The notes: generated by a model not told the origin, from the letters alone. Positions 28,259 to 37,433 are shown, numbered from the stretch's first letter. The stretch is DNA of 64,000 nucleotides from Chryseobacterium sp. c4a (GCF_009900745.1 NZ_WXVU01000008.1:62001-126000), one strand, 5' to 3'. A program made the numbers and translations.

Positions 28259-28286
28259 CCCACTTCAATTGAAGTGGGATTTTTTT
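28259..28286 (+). terminator. Intrinsic terminator
   Basis: Stem CCCACTTC / GAAGTGGG, loop AATT, then T8; ends the T9SS cargo gene. Confidence 0.92.
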
Positions 28287-28343
28287 TAATGGGTATAGCA
28301 AAAATATAAAGCAGCAATATCTACATCTCATCAAAACTCTATG

Positions 28344-28401
28344 ACCATTCATCAAATAAAATTTCATCCAGCCTTCCGGATTCATTGTTTTGCATCAAAT
28401 T
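28344..28401 (+). repeat. Duplicated upstream region, copy 2
   Basis: Near copy of 27393-27450 (same ACCATTCATCAAATAAAATTT and TTGTTTTGCATCAAATT), placed 20 nt upstream of the beta-barrel gene. Confidence 0.7.
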
Positions 28402-28420
28402 TCTAACAATATTTAAAATT

Positions 28421-29014
28421 ATGAAACAACAGTTTTTAGCATTCAGCTCTTTGTTATTATGCATTACGTGCTCCATTGAAACACAAGCTCAACAAACTCC
28501 GGCTCTTCACATAGGAATCAAGGGTGGAGCAAGTTTTACAAAAACCTCAACGGAATCTTCTTCCTTGGAAGGGAAATACGGTTTCGGCTATCAGGCAGGG
28601 GCAATGGCAAGATTCGATATTGGAAGCCTGTATGTACAAGGAGAAGCTCTATTCAACAAAAGAAAGACTTCTTACGAAGCAAAAGACAAAGGGTCTGCAA
28701 AGCTAACATGGAATGCAATTGATATTCCTGTAGTGATAGGATATAAACTCATTAAAACCGATGATTTTAATGTAAGAGCATTTGCGGGTGGTGTTTACAG
28801 CTATGCTTTTAACAATAAATTATCTGTTGCCTCACTGGAGGAAGGTTTTAACAAATTTGACAAGTCTAATATCGGAGTTACAGGTGGAATAGGAGTAGAT
28901 TATAAAAATTTCACGGTAGATCTTAGATATGAACATGGGCTTTCCAGCATCAGTAAGGAATTTAAAGCCAAACCTCACAGCTTTAGCCTTGGAATTGGTT
29001 ATTTCTTATTCTAA
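28421..29014 (+). CDS. Outer membrane beta-barrel protein (PorT-like family)
   Basis: 197 residues from MKQQFLAF, with a signal peptide ending near ETQAQ. The mature part has HIGIKGGASFTKT, GYQAGAMARFDIGSLYVQGEALF, IDIPVVIGYKL, VRAFAGGVYSYAF, GVTGGIGVDYKNFTVDLRYEHGL and a final FSLGIGYFLF. That is the eight-stranded small-barrel pattern (outer membrane beta-barrel / PorT-like) ending in Phe. The earlier in-frame start would place the duplicated region inside the gene, so the later ATG is chosen. Function unknown; it may be an envelope integrity or T9SS-related protein. Confidence 0.88.
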   Translation: MKQQFLAFSSLLLCITCSIETQAQQTPALHIGIKGGASFTKTSTESSSLEGKYGFGYQAGAMARFDIGSLYVQGEALFNKRKTSYEAKDKGSAKLTWNAIDIPVVIGYKLIKTDDFNVRAFAGGVYSYAFNNKLSVASLEEGFNKFDKSNIGVTGGIGVDYKNFTVDLRYEHGLSSISKEFKAKPHSFSLGIGYFLF

Positions 29015-29036
29015 AAACTTGAATTATCTTTGACTG

Positions 29037-29071
29037 ATTAGAAACTGTGAATCTACAGTTTCTAATTTTTT
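29037..29071 (+). terminator. Intrinsic terminator
   Basis: Stem TTAGAAACTGT / ACAGTTTCTAA with a 6-nt loop and T6. It covers an in-frame GTG at 29047, which supports placing the kinase start at 29095. Confidence 0.88.
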
Positions 29072-29094
29072 GTAAATCCTCTTCAGACTTCTCC

Positions 29095-30147
29095 ATGATA
29101 AAACCTTTTGTTTTAAAAGAATATATTTTTTCATTTATCTTCTGGCTTGTGTTCGGCTTTGTACTGTGGTGTAATATTCAGATTTCAGCAACAGGCTTAT
29201 CGGCTCTTATCCAAGTTATTATTATTGTAATAAGCTCCTTTATATTTAGTCATTTTCTCACCAACATATTGCTTCCAAAAGCTTTAAGGTTAAAAAAAAT
29301 GAAAAAATTCCTTGTTCAGGTAACGTTCATCATTCTAATCTTAAGTTTAATTTATGCTTTGGTATTTACCTATGTTGATGAAGCAGACAAAGGAAATCTT
29401 CCCCCCAATTTTATGGATCAAATTCCCATCTTATGGCGGGGTTTTTATATGGCTTTACCCGCATCCTTCCTGATCAATGGTTCTGCTTGTGGAATTAAGT
29501 TCTATCAAGAACATTCAAAAATTGAACGCGATCATATTCTGCTTCAACAAGCTCACCTAGAAAATCAACTTAAACTGCTGCAGGATCAAATCAATCCACA
29601 TGTTGTATTTAATATTCTAAACCATATTCATATCCTCATGAAACACGATACCGAGCTGGCAGATTATTTACTGATGAAATTTTCAGATATTCTGCGGTAT
29701 CAGCTGTACCACTGTAATCAAAATCTGGTTTCTCTGGACAAGGAGATTGAATATCTTCAAAATCTGATTGAAGTAGAAAAACTAAGATGGGGAAATGAAT
29801 TAGATGTAAAATCTACTCTGAAAATAAATGACAGGAAAGCTCTTATCGCCCCCTTATTATTGATTCCTTTTATTGAAAATGCCTTTAAGTATGTCTGCAG
29901 GCTTCCCGGACAAACCGGTTATGTAAAAATATTCTGTGAAGAAAAAAATAATATCCTTTACTTTTATGTTGAAAATTCATATTCAGAAATAGCAGTTCAT
30001 AAAAAGAAAGATGGCGGAATTGGTCTTCAAAATGTACAGAAACGCTTGAAATTACAATACCCTGATGCCTATGATCTCAACATTAAATCTGATAATCTTG
30101 TATTTAAAGTAACTTTAACCTTAAAACTGTCTGAAAATGAGCAATAA
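29095..30147 (+). CDS. LytS-type sensor histidine kinase
   Basis: 350 residues from ATG 29095. Four hydrophobic segments at about 10-28, 35-58, 72-93 and 112-135 form the membrane part. Then comes a short coiled linker, the His_kinase domain with the phospho-acceptor His169 in LQDQINPHVVFNILN, and an ATPase domain (LIPFIENAFKYV N-box, GGIGLQNVQKRL G-box). This is the short Bacteroidota kinase that signals to LytTR regulators. The canonical HFLFN is HVVFN here. It overlaps the regulator gene by 11 nt, so they form one operon and almost surely one pathway. No extracytoplasmic sensor domain is visible, so the signal is unknown. Confidence 0.92.
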   Translation: MIKPFVLKEYIFSFIFWLVFGFVLWCNIQISATGLSALIQVIIIVISSFIFSHFLTNILLPKALRLKKMKKFLVQVTFIILILSLIYALVFTYVDEADKGNLPPNFMDQIPILWRGFYMALPASFLINGSACGIKFYQEHSKIERDHILLQQAHLENQLKLLQDQINPHVVFNILNHIHILMKHDTELADYLLMKFSDILRYQLYHCNQNLVSLDKEIEYLQNLIEVEKLRWGNELDVKSTLKINDRKALIAPLLLIPFIENAFKYVCRLPGQTGYVKIFCEEKNNILYFYVENSYSEIAVHKKKDGGIGLQNVQKRLKLQYPDAYDLNIKSDNLVFKVTLTLKLSENEQ

Positions 30148-30871
30148 TATCCCCAAAATGAAATGCCTGATCATAGATGATGAACCTCTGGCCAGATTCC
30201 ACCTTAAAGATCTGGCAGATAAAATTGATTTCTTATCTGTAGAAGGTACTTATGCTACAGCTCTGGAAGCAGATGCCAAGGTAAAAGAAACCGAAATAGA
30301 CCTTCTTTTCCTGGATATCAATATGCCTTATCTGAATGGTGTTGATTTTTTGGAACAGCTTGAAAATCCACCTTTATGTATTTTTACCACCGCTTATTCT
30401 GAGTATGCGCTGGAAGGATTTCGCCTTCAGGTAGTAGATTATCTTTTAAAACCTATTGCTTTTAACCGTTTTTATCAGGCTGTCAATAAAGCACAACAGC
30501 AATTTATTATCAGTGAAAAATTAAAGAAAAATACCGCTCTGGATGATCCCTTTCTATATGTAAGACAGTCTGACACCTTTATCAAGGTTTCCTGGGTAGA
30601 TATTTTATATGTTGAAAGTATGCAGAACTACACCAAGCTGCACTTTAAGGATAAGTCCCTTATTATCCATCAAACGATGAAAGCAATAGAAGAATCATTG
30701 CCATCAGAACATTTTTTCAGGATCCATAAATCATTTTTGATCAACATTACCCACATTGATATGATTTCCGGAGGTCGCCTGTTTATCAATAAAATAGAAC
30801 TGCCTATTTCCCGTACCCGAAAAGAAGAACTGCTTAATCAGGTAGTTTATAAGAAACTTATCAGTAAATAA
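30137..30871 (+). CDS. LytTR-family response regulator
   Basis: 244 residues. Receiver domain at 8-125: IIDDEP with Asp14/Asp15, phospho-acceptor Asp60 in LLFLDINMP, Thr in FTTAYSEYALEGF and Lys in DYLLKPI. LytTR DNA-binding domain at about 145-240 (FIKVSWVDILYVESMQNYTKLHF, FFRIHKSFLINITHID, LPISRTRKEEL). It starts within the end of the kinase gene (ATGAGCAATAA overlap), which indicates translational coupling. Direct targets cannot be read from the window. The exported-protein genes just upstream are obvious candidates. Confidence 0.95.
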   Translation: MSNNIPKMKCLIIDDEPLARFHLKDLADKIDFLSVEGTYATALEADAKVKETEIDLLFLDINMPYLNGVDFLEQLENPPLCIFTTAYSEYALEGFRLQVVDYLLKPIAFNRFYQAVNKAQQQFIISEKLKKNTALDDPFLYVRQSDTFIKVSWVDILYVESMQNYTKLHFKDKSLIIHQTMKAIEESLPSEHFFRIHKSFLINITHIDMISGGRLFINKIELPISRTRKEELLNQVVYKKLISK

Positions 30872-30878
30872 AAGAGAT

Positions 30879-30943
30879 AGACCGGAAGGTGTTGGGGGAA
30901 TTATTCAAGTTAAAAAATAGATCAAATAAATACATTCCGGTCT
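30879..30943. terminator. Inverted repeat between convergent genes
   Basis: Arms AGACCGGAA (30879-30887) and TTCCGGTCT (30935-30943) separated by about 47 nt, between the regulator gene and the convergent minus-strand gene at 30957. Possibly a bidirectional terminator, though the loop is long. Confidence 0.45.
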
Positions 30944-30956
30944 CTTGTCTCATATA

Positions 30957-31865
30957 TTAAGGTAAATTCCAGCGTAACGATACAGAGGCATAGAAGCTGC
31001 TTGAAAATTTAGGATCTGCAATGTTTTTATCTTTGAAAATGCTTTTGATCTTTCTTTCACTTTCTGTGAAACTTCTCATCAGAGTTGAACCTCCCGTAAT
31101 CCCTATTTTTAGCTTATCGTTGATCTTTATTTCCGGACGGAGCCCTGCTGTAATCTGCTGATAACCGAACATTATAGATTCTCCATTTTTATTCCTTTCT
31201 ACAGTCATTCCACTGAGATTAACTACAGCTTTTAAAGTAAAGGCATCTGAGAATTGATACCCAACTTCTGCCCCTTCAGGGAAATTAATTCTGAATTTGA
31301 TCTTTCCATTGGTTTTCCAGTCGAAATAGATCCATGGCAGAACCATAGGAACCCCAAATGTGTTTGTAAGAACTGGCCCTGCTCCCAAAGCAAGATTGGG
31401 ATTAAAATGTCTGATGAATACAATACCTCCCTGTCCCAGTACATCATCAAAACTTACCCTTTCCATGTCTGTGTATACTCCAACTGAGGCCATCATCATC
31501 ATACTCCATTTCTTTCCTAAAGGTCTTATATGCTGCAATCCGACCTGAGCATTCAGCATCTGATCCGGAAATAACGGAGTTTCATAATTTTTGTGCTCCA
31601 TCTTTGCATAAGAGCCACTCAGAAGCATAGACCATGCTTTTACTTTACCTTCTTTATCTTTTTTTACCGATAATGGAATACTCAAAGTAAGGTCTACTCT
31701 TTTAAAATCGCTTTTGGAGTTGGTTTTTACGCTGTCTTCCGGACGGATATAATTGGAGGATGGAATGTATTCTGTTTTAAGCTCAGCAGAGATTCCTGTC
31801 TGGGCACTTACCCAATATCCTAACGGCAACAGACAGCAAAAAGCCGTCAAAAGGTTCCTTTTCAT
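30957..31865 (-). CDS. Outer membrane protein, DUF6268-like
   Basis: 302 residues with a signal peptide (MKRNLLTAFCCLLPLGYWVSAQ). The remainder alternates in beta-barrel fashion: RVDLTLSIPLSV, KAWSMLLSGSYAKMEH, KKWSMMMMASVGVYTD, GGIVFIRHFNPNLALGAGPVL, MVLPWIYFDWKTNGKIKFRINFPEGAEVGYQFSDAFTLKA, ending in FYASVSLRWNLP. The order GAGPVL then PWIYFDWK then NFPEGAEVGYQF is what I recall of DUF6268 proteins of Bacteroidota. Function unknown. It is a single gene. Confidence 0.75.
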   Translation of the reverse strand: MKRNLLTAFCCLLPLGYWVSAQTGISAELKTEYIPSSNYIRPEDSVKTNSKSDFKRVDLTLSIPLSVKKDKEGKVKAWSMLLSGSYAKMEHKNYETPLFPDQMLNAQVGLQHIRPLGKKWSMMMMASVGVYTDMERVSFDDVLGQGGIVFIRHFNPNLALGAGPVLTNTFGVPMVLPWIYFDWKTNGKIKFRINFPEGAEVGYQFSDAFTLKAVVNLSGMTVERNKNGESIMFGYQQITAGLRPEIKINDKLKIGITGGSTLMRSFTESERKIKSIFKDKNIADPKFSSSFYASVSLRWNLP

Positions 31866-31992
31866 ATTTTAAATTTTATGCAAAGAGAACCTTTTAGCTA
31901 TTTTTTACAAAAATTACTTGATTAAGTGCCTGAATGGTATGACCAATAGAAGCAATGGCCGGATAAACATTTGAACCATTCATCCAGAATAG

Positions 31993-32145
31993 AGAATTAA
32001 AGAGAATTGGATGGAAGCCTGAAGCTGGAGGATGGAAGTTACCAGCAGACAGTTTATAACTGAAAGCTTGTAAAATAAAGCCCAAAAATCATTAATTCTG
32101 AGGTTTATTTATACTTCCCCTTCAATAACTTCCCTCTTCCTTATT
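31993..32145. repeat. Dispersed GGAAGCTGGAAGTT-family element, copy A
   Basis: Contains GGAAGCCTGAAGCTGGAGG and ATGGAAGTTAC on the left and CTTCAATAACTTCCCTCTTCC on the right, so the ends are roughly inverted. Related elements are at 45592-45822 and 46765-46905. It fills the gap between two minus-strand genes. Confidence 0.6.
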
Positions 32146-32147
32146 TA

Positions 32148-33356
32148 TTAAGCGACAGATTGCTGTACCGTCGTTTTTTTACTCTTATAGATCTGATATC
32201 CAAACCATACCGCAACCAAGGCCATTCCAGCGCGAGTAATTACCATCGGAATGATAGAATTCGCTTCTAAAAGACCTAATACACCTGATGTGACAAAGGT
32301 AACCATCAACTGCATGAAACCTAATAATGCAGCAGCCGTACCTCTTCCTTCTTTAAATGGAGATAAAGCATGCGCTGAGGTAATAGGAAATAAAATTCCA
32401 ATGGCCAGTAATGATAAATACAATAAAGCTATTTCCAACGCTACAGATAGATTTTCAGCAGCAATCAGAATATGCAGTGTACATACCACCAATAGCATCA
32501 ACGTAGCTCCAAATAAAAGATCTGAATTACTGATTCTCTTAATCAATCTGGGAGTGATATAAGCCGCCGTAATTAGAGCTAATGAATTAAATGCAAAGAT
32601 AAAGCTAAAGGTTTCACTGGAAAACCCATGAATTTCCATAAATAAGAACGGCGCATTTGAAATATAGATAATCAAAGAGGCAAAGGCAATACTTCCCACC
32701 ATCGTACTGTTGATAAACTCCTTGTTGGAGATAATCATTTTCAGCTGATCTTTTAATCCTTTCTCATCTCCGTGATCATGATCCGGCTGGCTGATTCTTG
32801 TATTGGTTTCCGGAACATATTTGTATACCATAAAGAAGGTAATCAATCCCATAATACATAAGAAAGCAAATGAACTGTTCCAGCCCCAATACTTTAGAAA
32901 TACACTTCCCATTAATGGCGCTACGATAGGTGCTATCCCACTGATCTGAGATTGTTGAGCGAAAATAGTTACGGATTTTTGTTTATCGTAAAGATCAATA
33001 ATAATGGCTCTACCAATTACAATTCCTGCACTTCCTCCAAATGCCTGTAAGAAACGCATCGCCCATAAAACATAAATATCAGAGGTGAAATAGATGGCGG
33101 TTGCTCCTATAATAAAAAGGAGAAGTCCACAATACAACATCGGTTTACGACCGGTTTTATCTGATAAAGGGCCCCATAATAATTGTCCGATGGCAAATCC
33201 GGCAAAGAAAACAGAAATGGAGATTTGAATGTGTCCGATATCGGTTTTAAAAATTTCTGCCATACTTGGGAAAGCAGGAAGATAAAGATCTATACTTAAT
33301 GATTCTAACGTGTTGAGTAATGCTAAAATAAACACTACAATACCTAACTTCTTCAT
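32148..33356 (-). CDS. Bcr/CflA-type MFS drug exporter
   Basis: 402 residues with twelve hydrophobic segments, the size and shape of DHA1-type major facilitator transporters. Seen: SIDLYLPAFPSMAEIF near the start (the D-x-Y-L-P-A-x-P signature of the Bcr/CflA subfamily), GQLLWGPLSDKTGRKPMLYCG at about 57-77 (MFS motif A), and FLQAFGGSAGIVIGRAIIIDLYD (motif C-like region). It would export drugs or metabolites by proton antiport at the inner membrane. A His/Asp-rich cytoplasmic loop (QPDHDHGDEKG) lies between the two halves. The AraC-family regulator gene is 171 bp upstream on the same strand and may control it. Confidence 0.92.
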   Translation of the reverse strand: MKKLGIVVFILALLNTLESLSIDLYLPAFPSMAEIFKTDIGHIQISISVFFAGFAIGQLLWGPLSDKTGRKPMLYCGLLLFIIGATAIYFTSDIYVLWAMRFLQAFGGSAGIVIGRAIIIDLYDKQKSVTIFAQQSQISGIAPIVAPLMGSVFLKYWGWNSSFAFLCIMGLITFFMVYKYVPETNTRISQPDHDHGDEKGLKDQLKMIISNKEFINSTMVGSIAFASLIIYISNAPFLFMEIHGFSSETFSFIFAFNSLALITAAYITPRLIKRISNSDLLFGATLMLLVVCTLHILIAAENLSVALEIALLYLSLLAIGILFPITSAHALSPFKEGRGTAAALLGFMQLMVTFVTSGVLGLLEANSIIPMVITRAGMALVAVWFGYQIYKSKKTTVQQSVA

Positions 33357-33527
33357 AAATTGTAAGCCTTCACAGGCGGTTTTTTTTCAGTGTGCAAAAA
33401 TGCCTTAAAAAGTAAACGATTACAATAAAAGAACTGAAGGAAGTATAGGACAAAATGAAGATCCCAATACTATAACAAATGAAAACCGTGAGTTTAAACC
33501 CTTATCTATTGTAAATATTGAAGATTT

Positions 33528-34349
33528 CTATTTTTCATTATTCTTAAAGTTTTCGGGATTCTGCCCTGTATGTTTCTTAAAAAACCTCGAAAAATATGAA
33601 GCATCGTTAAAACCCAGTTTAAAAGCAATCTCTTTCACTGTAAGTGCTCCAAAGCTTAGTTCTCTTTTGGCTTCCAGAATGAGACGTTGGTTGATCATCT
33701 TTTTTACCGTTGTCCCTCTTAAAAGACGTACAATATCATTCAGATGATGGGTGCTGATCTTTAATTTTTCTGCATAGAAAGCTGTTTCTTTATGTACTAT
33801 ATAATGTTTTTCAATAAGTCCTATCAAGTCTTGCACACGCTGACGATCATTCAATAAAGGTTCCTGAGGATTAATCTGCTCTCCAATGATGATACAGAAT
33901 GCCTTCAGATAAGCCTTTAAAAGTTCTGTTCTCGCCGTTCCTTTATATTCCTGTTCAATAAGTGATATCAGTGTACTGCAGGTTTTTTCATTGTTAGGAT
34001 CTAAAAAAAAGGGAAGCACTCCTCCCGTCAAAACTGATTCAATATCACAAGCTTCATTAAAAATTTCACGGCTTATTGCCATAGCATACCCCTCCTCACC
34101 CTCTACCTTCATATTGAACGCCTGGCCTGGTGCGATGATGCAGATTTGATTGTTCTCAAGTTTGTAGCTTTCAAAGTCCAGTTCTAAACGACTTCTTTCA
34201 TATACCTCTCTAAACCAAATGATTTCAAAAAAATTATGCCGGTGAACATCATGAAAGTTCTCAGGGCCTGCCGCACTCAAGGTACTCATCTGAAATTCTT
34301 CAGACGTAAGATGGTGCATGGGTATTTCTTTTTCCGGGGTAATCATCAC
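33528..34349 (-). CDS. AraC-family transcriptional regulator
   Basis: 273 residues. The N-terminal half is a cupin-like sensing domain (NFHDVHRHNFFEIIWF, NQICIIAPGQAFNM). The C-terminal 100 residues hold the two helix-turn-helix units of the AraC family, ending in VKEIAFKLGFNDASYFSRFFKKHTGQNPENFK. The start may instead be the Met at residue 11. It lies upstream of the Bcr/CflA exporter on the same strand, a common arrangement for a local activator, but no operator was identified. Confidence 0.92.
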   Translation of the reverse strand: MMITPEKEIPMHHLTSEEFQMSTLSAAGPENFHDVHRHNFFEIIWFREVYERSRLELDFESYKLENNQICIIAPGQAFNMKVEGEEGYAMAISREIFNEACDIESVLTGGVLPFFLDPNNEKTCSTLISLIEQEYKGTARTELLKAYLKAFCIIIGEQINPQEPLLNDRQRVQDLIGLIEKHYIVHKETAFYAEKLKISTHHLNDIVRLLRGTTVKKMINQRLILEAKRELSFGALTVKEIAFKLGFNDASYFSRFFKKHTGQNPENFKNNEK

Positions 34350-34380
34350 TATATTTTTAAAACTGGTAAGCTATAAACAA

Positions 34381-34412
34381 AAACCACAGCAAAAAAAGTG
34401 CTGCGGTTTTCT
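34381..34412 (-). terminator. Intrinsic terminator of thiL
   Basis: On the minus strand AAAACCGCAGC and GCTGTGGTTTT pair across a 9-nt loop, with a G-U pair in place of the A-C mismatch seen on the plus strand. It lies just after thiL. Confidence 0.75.
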
Positions 34413-34436
34413 ACAATATTTAAAATTAAATAAATT

Positions 34437-35498
34437 TTATCCGTTTTGGTTTCCTAAAAAAGCATCCCATCCCTGAGCAGTAAGAGCAACCAATTGGTTT
34501 GAGCCTCTTGCTACCATAAAGTTTCCTTCCTCTTTTTCAACCGCATGTCCTATAATGGTAAAATCCGGATGGTTTTTAATTTTATCAAAATCGTTTGGTG
34601 AGATGGTGAACAATAATTCATAATCTTCACCACCACTTAAAGCCGTTACTACAGGATTTAAGTTCATTTCATCTGCTGTAGAGATTGTAAGATTATCCAA
34701 TGGAACTTTTTCCTCATACAATCTGAATCCTACTTTAGACTGGTCTGAAAGATGAAGGATTTCCGAAGCTAAACCATCAGAAATATCAATCATAGAAGTT
34801 GGTTTAATATCCAATTCTTCTAAAATTGTTTTAACGTCTGTTCGTGCTTCAGGCTTCAATTGTCTTTCCAGAATATAATCATACCCTTCCATTTCAGGCT
34901 GCATATTTGGATTAGCCAGGTAAACGGCATGTTCTCTTTCCAGAATCTGTAAGCCCATATAAGCCCCTCCTAAATCACCCGTTACCACAAGAAGATCATT
35001 TGGTTTTGCCCCACTTCTCTTTACAATATTTTCATCTGTTTCAATTCCTACAGCAGTAATACTCATTACCAATCCTGCGTTGGAACTTGTAGTATCTCCA
35101 CCGATAAGGTCTACTTTGTATCTTGCACATGCCGCTTGAATTCCGGCATAAATCTCTTCCAGGGCTTCCACCGGAAAACGGTTAGAAACAGCAAGAGAAA
35201 CCAAAATCTGTGTAGGAACTGCATTCATAGCAGCAATATCACTTAAATTTACGACCACAGCTTTATAGCCTAAATGCTTTAAAGGAACGTATCCTAAATT
35301 AAAGTGTACTCCTTCTGCCAGAACATCCGTAGTAAGAACTACTTTTTTGTTACCAGGGTTAACCACTGCCGCATCATCTCCTACTCCAAGTTCCGAAGAC
35401 TCATTGGATAAAGGGAAATGTTCTGTTAAATGCTTAATCAGACCAAATTCTCCTAATTTCGAAATGGGCGTAAGCTCCTGTGATTTATCTTCAAACAT
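34437..35498 (-). CDS. thiL: Thiamine-monophosphate kinase
   Basis: 353 residues, normal for ThiL, which phosphorylates thiamine monophosphate to the cofactor thiamine diphosphate with ATP. Seen: GEFGLIKHL, GVGDDAAVV with the metal-binding Asp41-Asp42, TTDVLAEGVHF, VVNLSDIAAMNAVP, DLIGGDTTSSNAGLVMSITAVG, VTGDLGGA, SMIDISDGLASEILHLS and ALSGGEDYELLFT. All belong to the AIR-synthase/ThiL fold. It is alone in this position: no other thiamine genes are in the window. Confidence 0.97.
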   Translation of the reverse strand: MFEDKSQELTPISKLGEFGLIKHLTEHFPLSNESSELGVGDDAAVVNPGNKKVVLTTDVLAEGVHFNLGYVPLKHLGYKAVVVNLSDIAAMNAVPTQILVSLAVSNRFPVEALEEIYAGIQAACARYKVDLIGGDTTSSNAGLVMSITAVGIETDENIVKRSGAKPNDLLVVTGDLGGAYMGLQILEREHAVYLANPNMQPEMEGYDYILERQLKPEARTDVKTILEELDIKPTSMIDISDGLASEILHLSDQSKVGFRLYEEKVPLDNLTISTADEMNLNPVVTALSGGEDYELLFTISPNDFDKIKNHPDFTIIGHAVEKEEGNFMVARGSNQLVALTAQGWDAFLGNQNG

Positions 35499-35593
35499 GA
35501 TTTTTTGTATTAATGTTCAATGTAAAAAGTATGAATGATTTAAAAATTGCTCCCCAAACTTTAAACCTTGAACTTTGAATTTTAAACTTTGAA

Positions 35594-36088
35594 TTACTTT
35601 GTAAATTCTGCCGGATCAATATTGTGGGGATGGAAAGGAAGCTTTTTAAAATCTTCTTTTGATAACACCACTGTTTCCGGGCTTTTATATTTATTCATGG
35701 CTTCCACCACATCATCTGGCGGAGTTGTCATTTTTCTAAGCATCATATCAATCCAAACTCCTGTTGCTTCGGAAGTTGCACAATGCATTCCATCCGGAGT
35801 ATAGAATTTGTGAACGAAACGATAGATGGACGAGTCGTCAGAACATCCGTCTATTTCTACACTTACAATAACCGTCTGATCGGCATAGATCTCCTTGAAG
35901 AAAGAATATCTTTCGTGCAGGATAACAGGGCCGATTCCCCATCTGCTTAATTGGGTTACTCCCATTTTCTCCTTGGTCATAAAAGCCATTCTGGCTTGTG
36001 CACAATATTGTACATATGATGAATTGGCTAAATGCTTGTTGGCATCAAGATCACTCCAACGCACCTCAAATTTATGGTAGAAAATCAT
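35594..36088 (-). CDS. Acyl-CoA thioesterase, 4HBT hotdog family
   Basis: 164 residues from the ATG at 36088. FEVRWSDLDANKHLANSSYVQYC carries the family's R-W-x-D-x-D-x-x-x-H-x-N-N-like motif with the catalytic Asp, followed by ILHERYSFFKEIYADQTVIVSVEIDG and a central strand pair. This fits 4-hydroxybenzoyl-CoA / YbgC-like thioesterases, which hydrolyse acyl-CoA or acyl-ACP in the cytoplasm. The frame can be extended 14 codons upstream, but that part is unlike the family. The gene is divergent from the flavoprotein gene at 36204. Confidence 0.85.
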   Translation of the reverse strand: MIFYHKFEVRWSDLDANKHLANSSYVQYCAQARMAFMTKEKMGVTQLSRWGIGPVILHERYSFFKEIYADQTVIVSVEIDGCSDDSSIYRFVHKFYTPDGMHCATSEATGVWIDMMLRKMTTPPDDVVEAMNKYKSPETVVLSKEDFKKLPFHPHNIDPAEFTK

Positions 36089-36162
36089 ACTGAAATCGTT
36101 TTTGGTATAATAAAAAATTATAATCTTCAAAAATACTCAAATAAGATGGTTTATAAAAATTG

Positions 36163-36170
36163 TACTTTTG
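36163..36170 (+). promoter_or_regulatory. Putative -7 box upstream of the HI0933-family gene
   Basis: TACTTTTG matches TAnnTTTG, 33 nt before the ATG at 36204. No clear TTTG -33 box is seen at the usual distance. Confidence 0.45.
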
Positions 36171-36203
36171 AAAAAATAATCTTCAGCATAAGATTACAGA
36201 TAC

Positions 36204-37406
36204 ATGAAACAGATCATCATTATTGGAGGCGGTGCTGCAGGCTTTTTCTGTGCATCCAACCTTGACGAAAAAAAATACAGAATTACGATTTTAGAACAGA
36301 ACTCTGATGTCCTTCAGAAAGTTAAAATTTCCGGAGGTGGAAGATGTAATGTTACACATGCCTGCTTTGACCCAAGAGAGCTGGTACAATTCTACCCTCG
36401 CGGAAACAAAGAATTGCTAAGTGTATTCTCTAAATTCCAACCGGGAGATACGATGGAATGGTTTGATCAGCGTAATGTTCCCTTGAAAATAGAAAATGAC
36501 AACAGAACTTTCCCTGAAAGCAATTCTTCACAAACCGTCATCAATACTTTTTTGAATGAAACGCAAAAGAAGAATGTAATTGTACAGACCAAATGCACCG
36601 TAAAGGAAATTGAAAAACAGGATGAAAAATATCTTGTAAAGACCAATTCCGGTGATTTTGAGGCAGATTATATCGTATATACTACCGGAAGCTCCCCAAA
36701 ATCTTTAAAAATTGTTGAAAATCTGGGGCATAAGATTGTTGATCTTGTTCCTTCTCTTTTTACATTTAATATTAAAGATGAACTTTTAAAAGATCTTCCG
36801 GGAACCAGTTTTGAAAATGCTGGGATTTCGATTCCTAAATTGAAAACCGACGAAAGCGGCCCTCTATTGATTACCCATTGGGGACTTTCCGGGCCAGCTG
36901 TTCTGAAAATTTCAGCCTGGGAAGCCATCAGCCTGGCCAAAGTTAAATACAACTTTGAGATTGAAGTCAATTTTGTTTCCATAGCATTGGATGATGCAGA
37001 AGAAATTTTCCAGAATTTCAAGCAAAGTAATCCTAAAAAGACCATTGGACAATCAAAAATTTTTGATATCACGAATAGATTCTGGCAGAAAATCTTAGAT
37101 ATTTCAAAAGTAGATCTCAACAAACAGGTAGCTAATATTTCAGGGAAAGAAATGCAGAAAATCCTTGAAAATCTTTGTAAGAAAAAGTTCCAGGTGACCG
37201 GAAAATCAACATTCAAAGATGAATTCGTAACTGCAGGAGGCATTGACTTAAAGGAAATTAACTTTAAAAACATGTCTTCAAAACTCCTTCCTAATTTTTA
37301 TATTGCCGGAGAAGTTTTAAATATAGATGCGGTGACAGGAGGCTTCAATTTTCAGGCGTGCTGGAGTGAGGGATGGCTGATTGCACAGGATTTGAATACT
37401 TTATAA
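36204..37406 (+). CDS. FAD-dependent oxidoreductase, HI0933/BaiN-like family
   Basis: 400 residues, the usual length. N-terminal IIIIGGGAAGFFCA is the FAD-binding GxGxxG, followed by E30-type acidic residue in ITILEQN and the family's KVKISGGGRCNVTHA. Later SGPAVLKISAWEA and the C-terminal FVTAGGIDLKEINFKNMSSKLLPNFYIAGEVLNIDAVTGGFN complete the HI0933 pattern. Substrate of this family in Bacteroidota is not known to me. It is divergent from the thioesterase gene and 27 nt upstream of the small exported proteins that follow. Confidence 0.92.
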   Translation: MKQIIIIGGGAAGFFCASNLDEKKYRITILEQNSDVLQKVKISGGGRCNVTHACFDPRELVQFYPRGNKELLSVFSKFQPGDTMEWFDQRNVPLKIENDNRTFPESNSSQTVINTFLNETQKKNVIVQTKCTVKEIEKQDEKYLVKTNSGDFEADYIVYTTGSSPKSLKIVENLGHKIVDLVPSLFTFNIKDELLKDLPGTSFENAGISIPKLKTDESGPLLITHWGLSGPAVLKISAWEAISLAKVKYNFEIEVNFVSIALDDAEEIFQNFKQSNPKKTIGQSKIFDITNRFWQKILDISKVDLNKQVANISGKEMQKILENLCKKKFQVTGKSTFKDEFVTAGGIDLKEINFKNMSSKLLPNFYIAGEVLNIDAVTGGFNFQACWSEGWLIAQDLNTL

Positions 37407-37433
37407 GATCAATTAGAATCAAAATAATAACAC

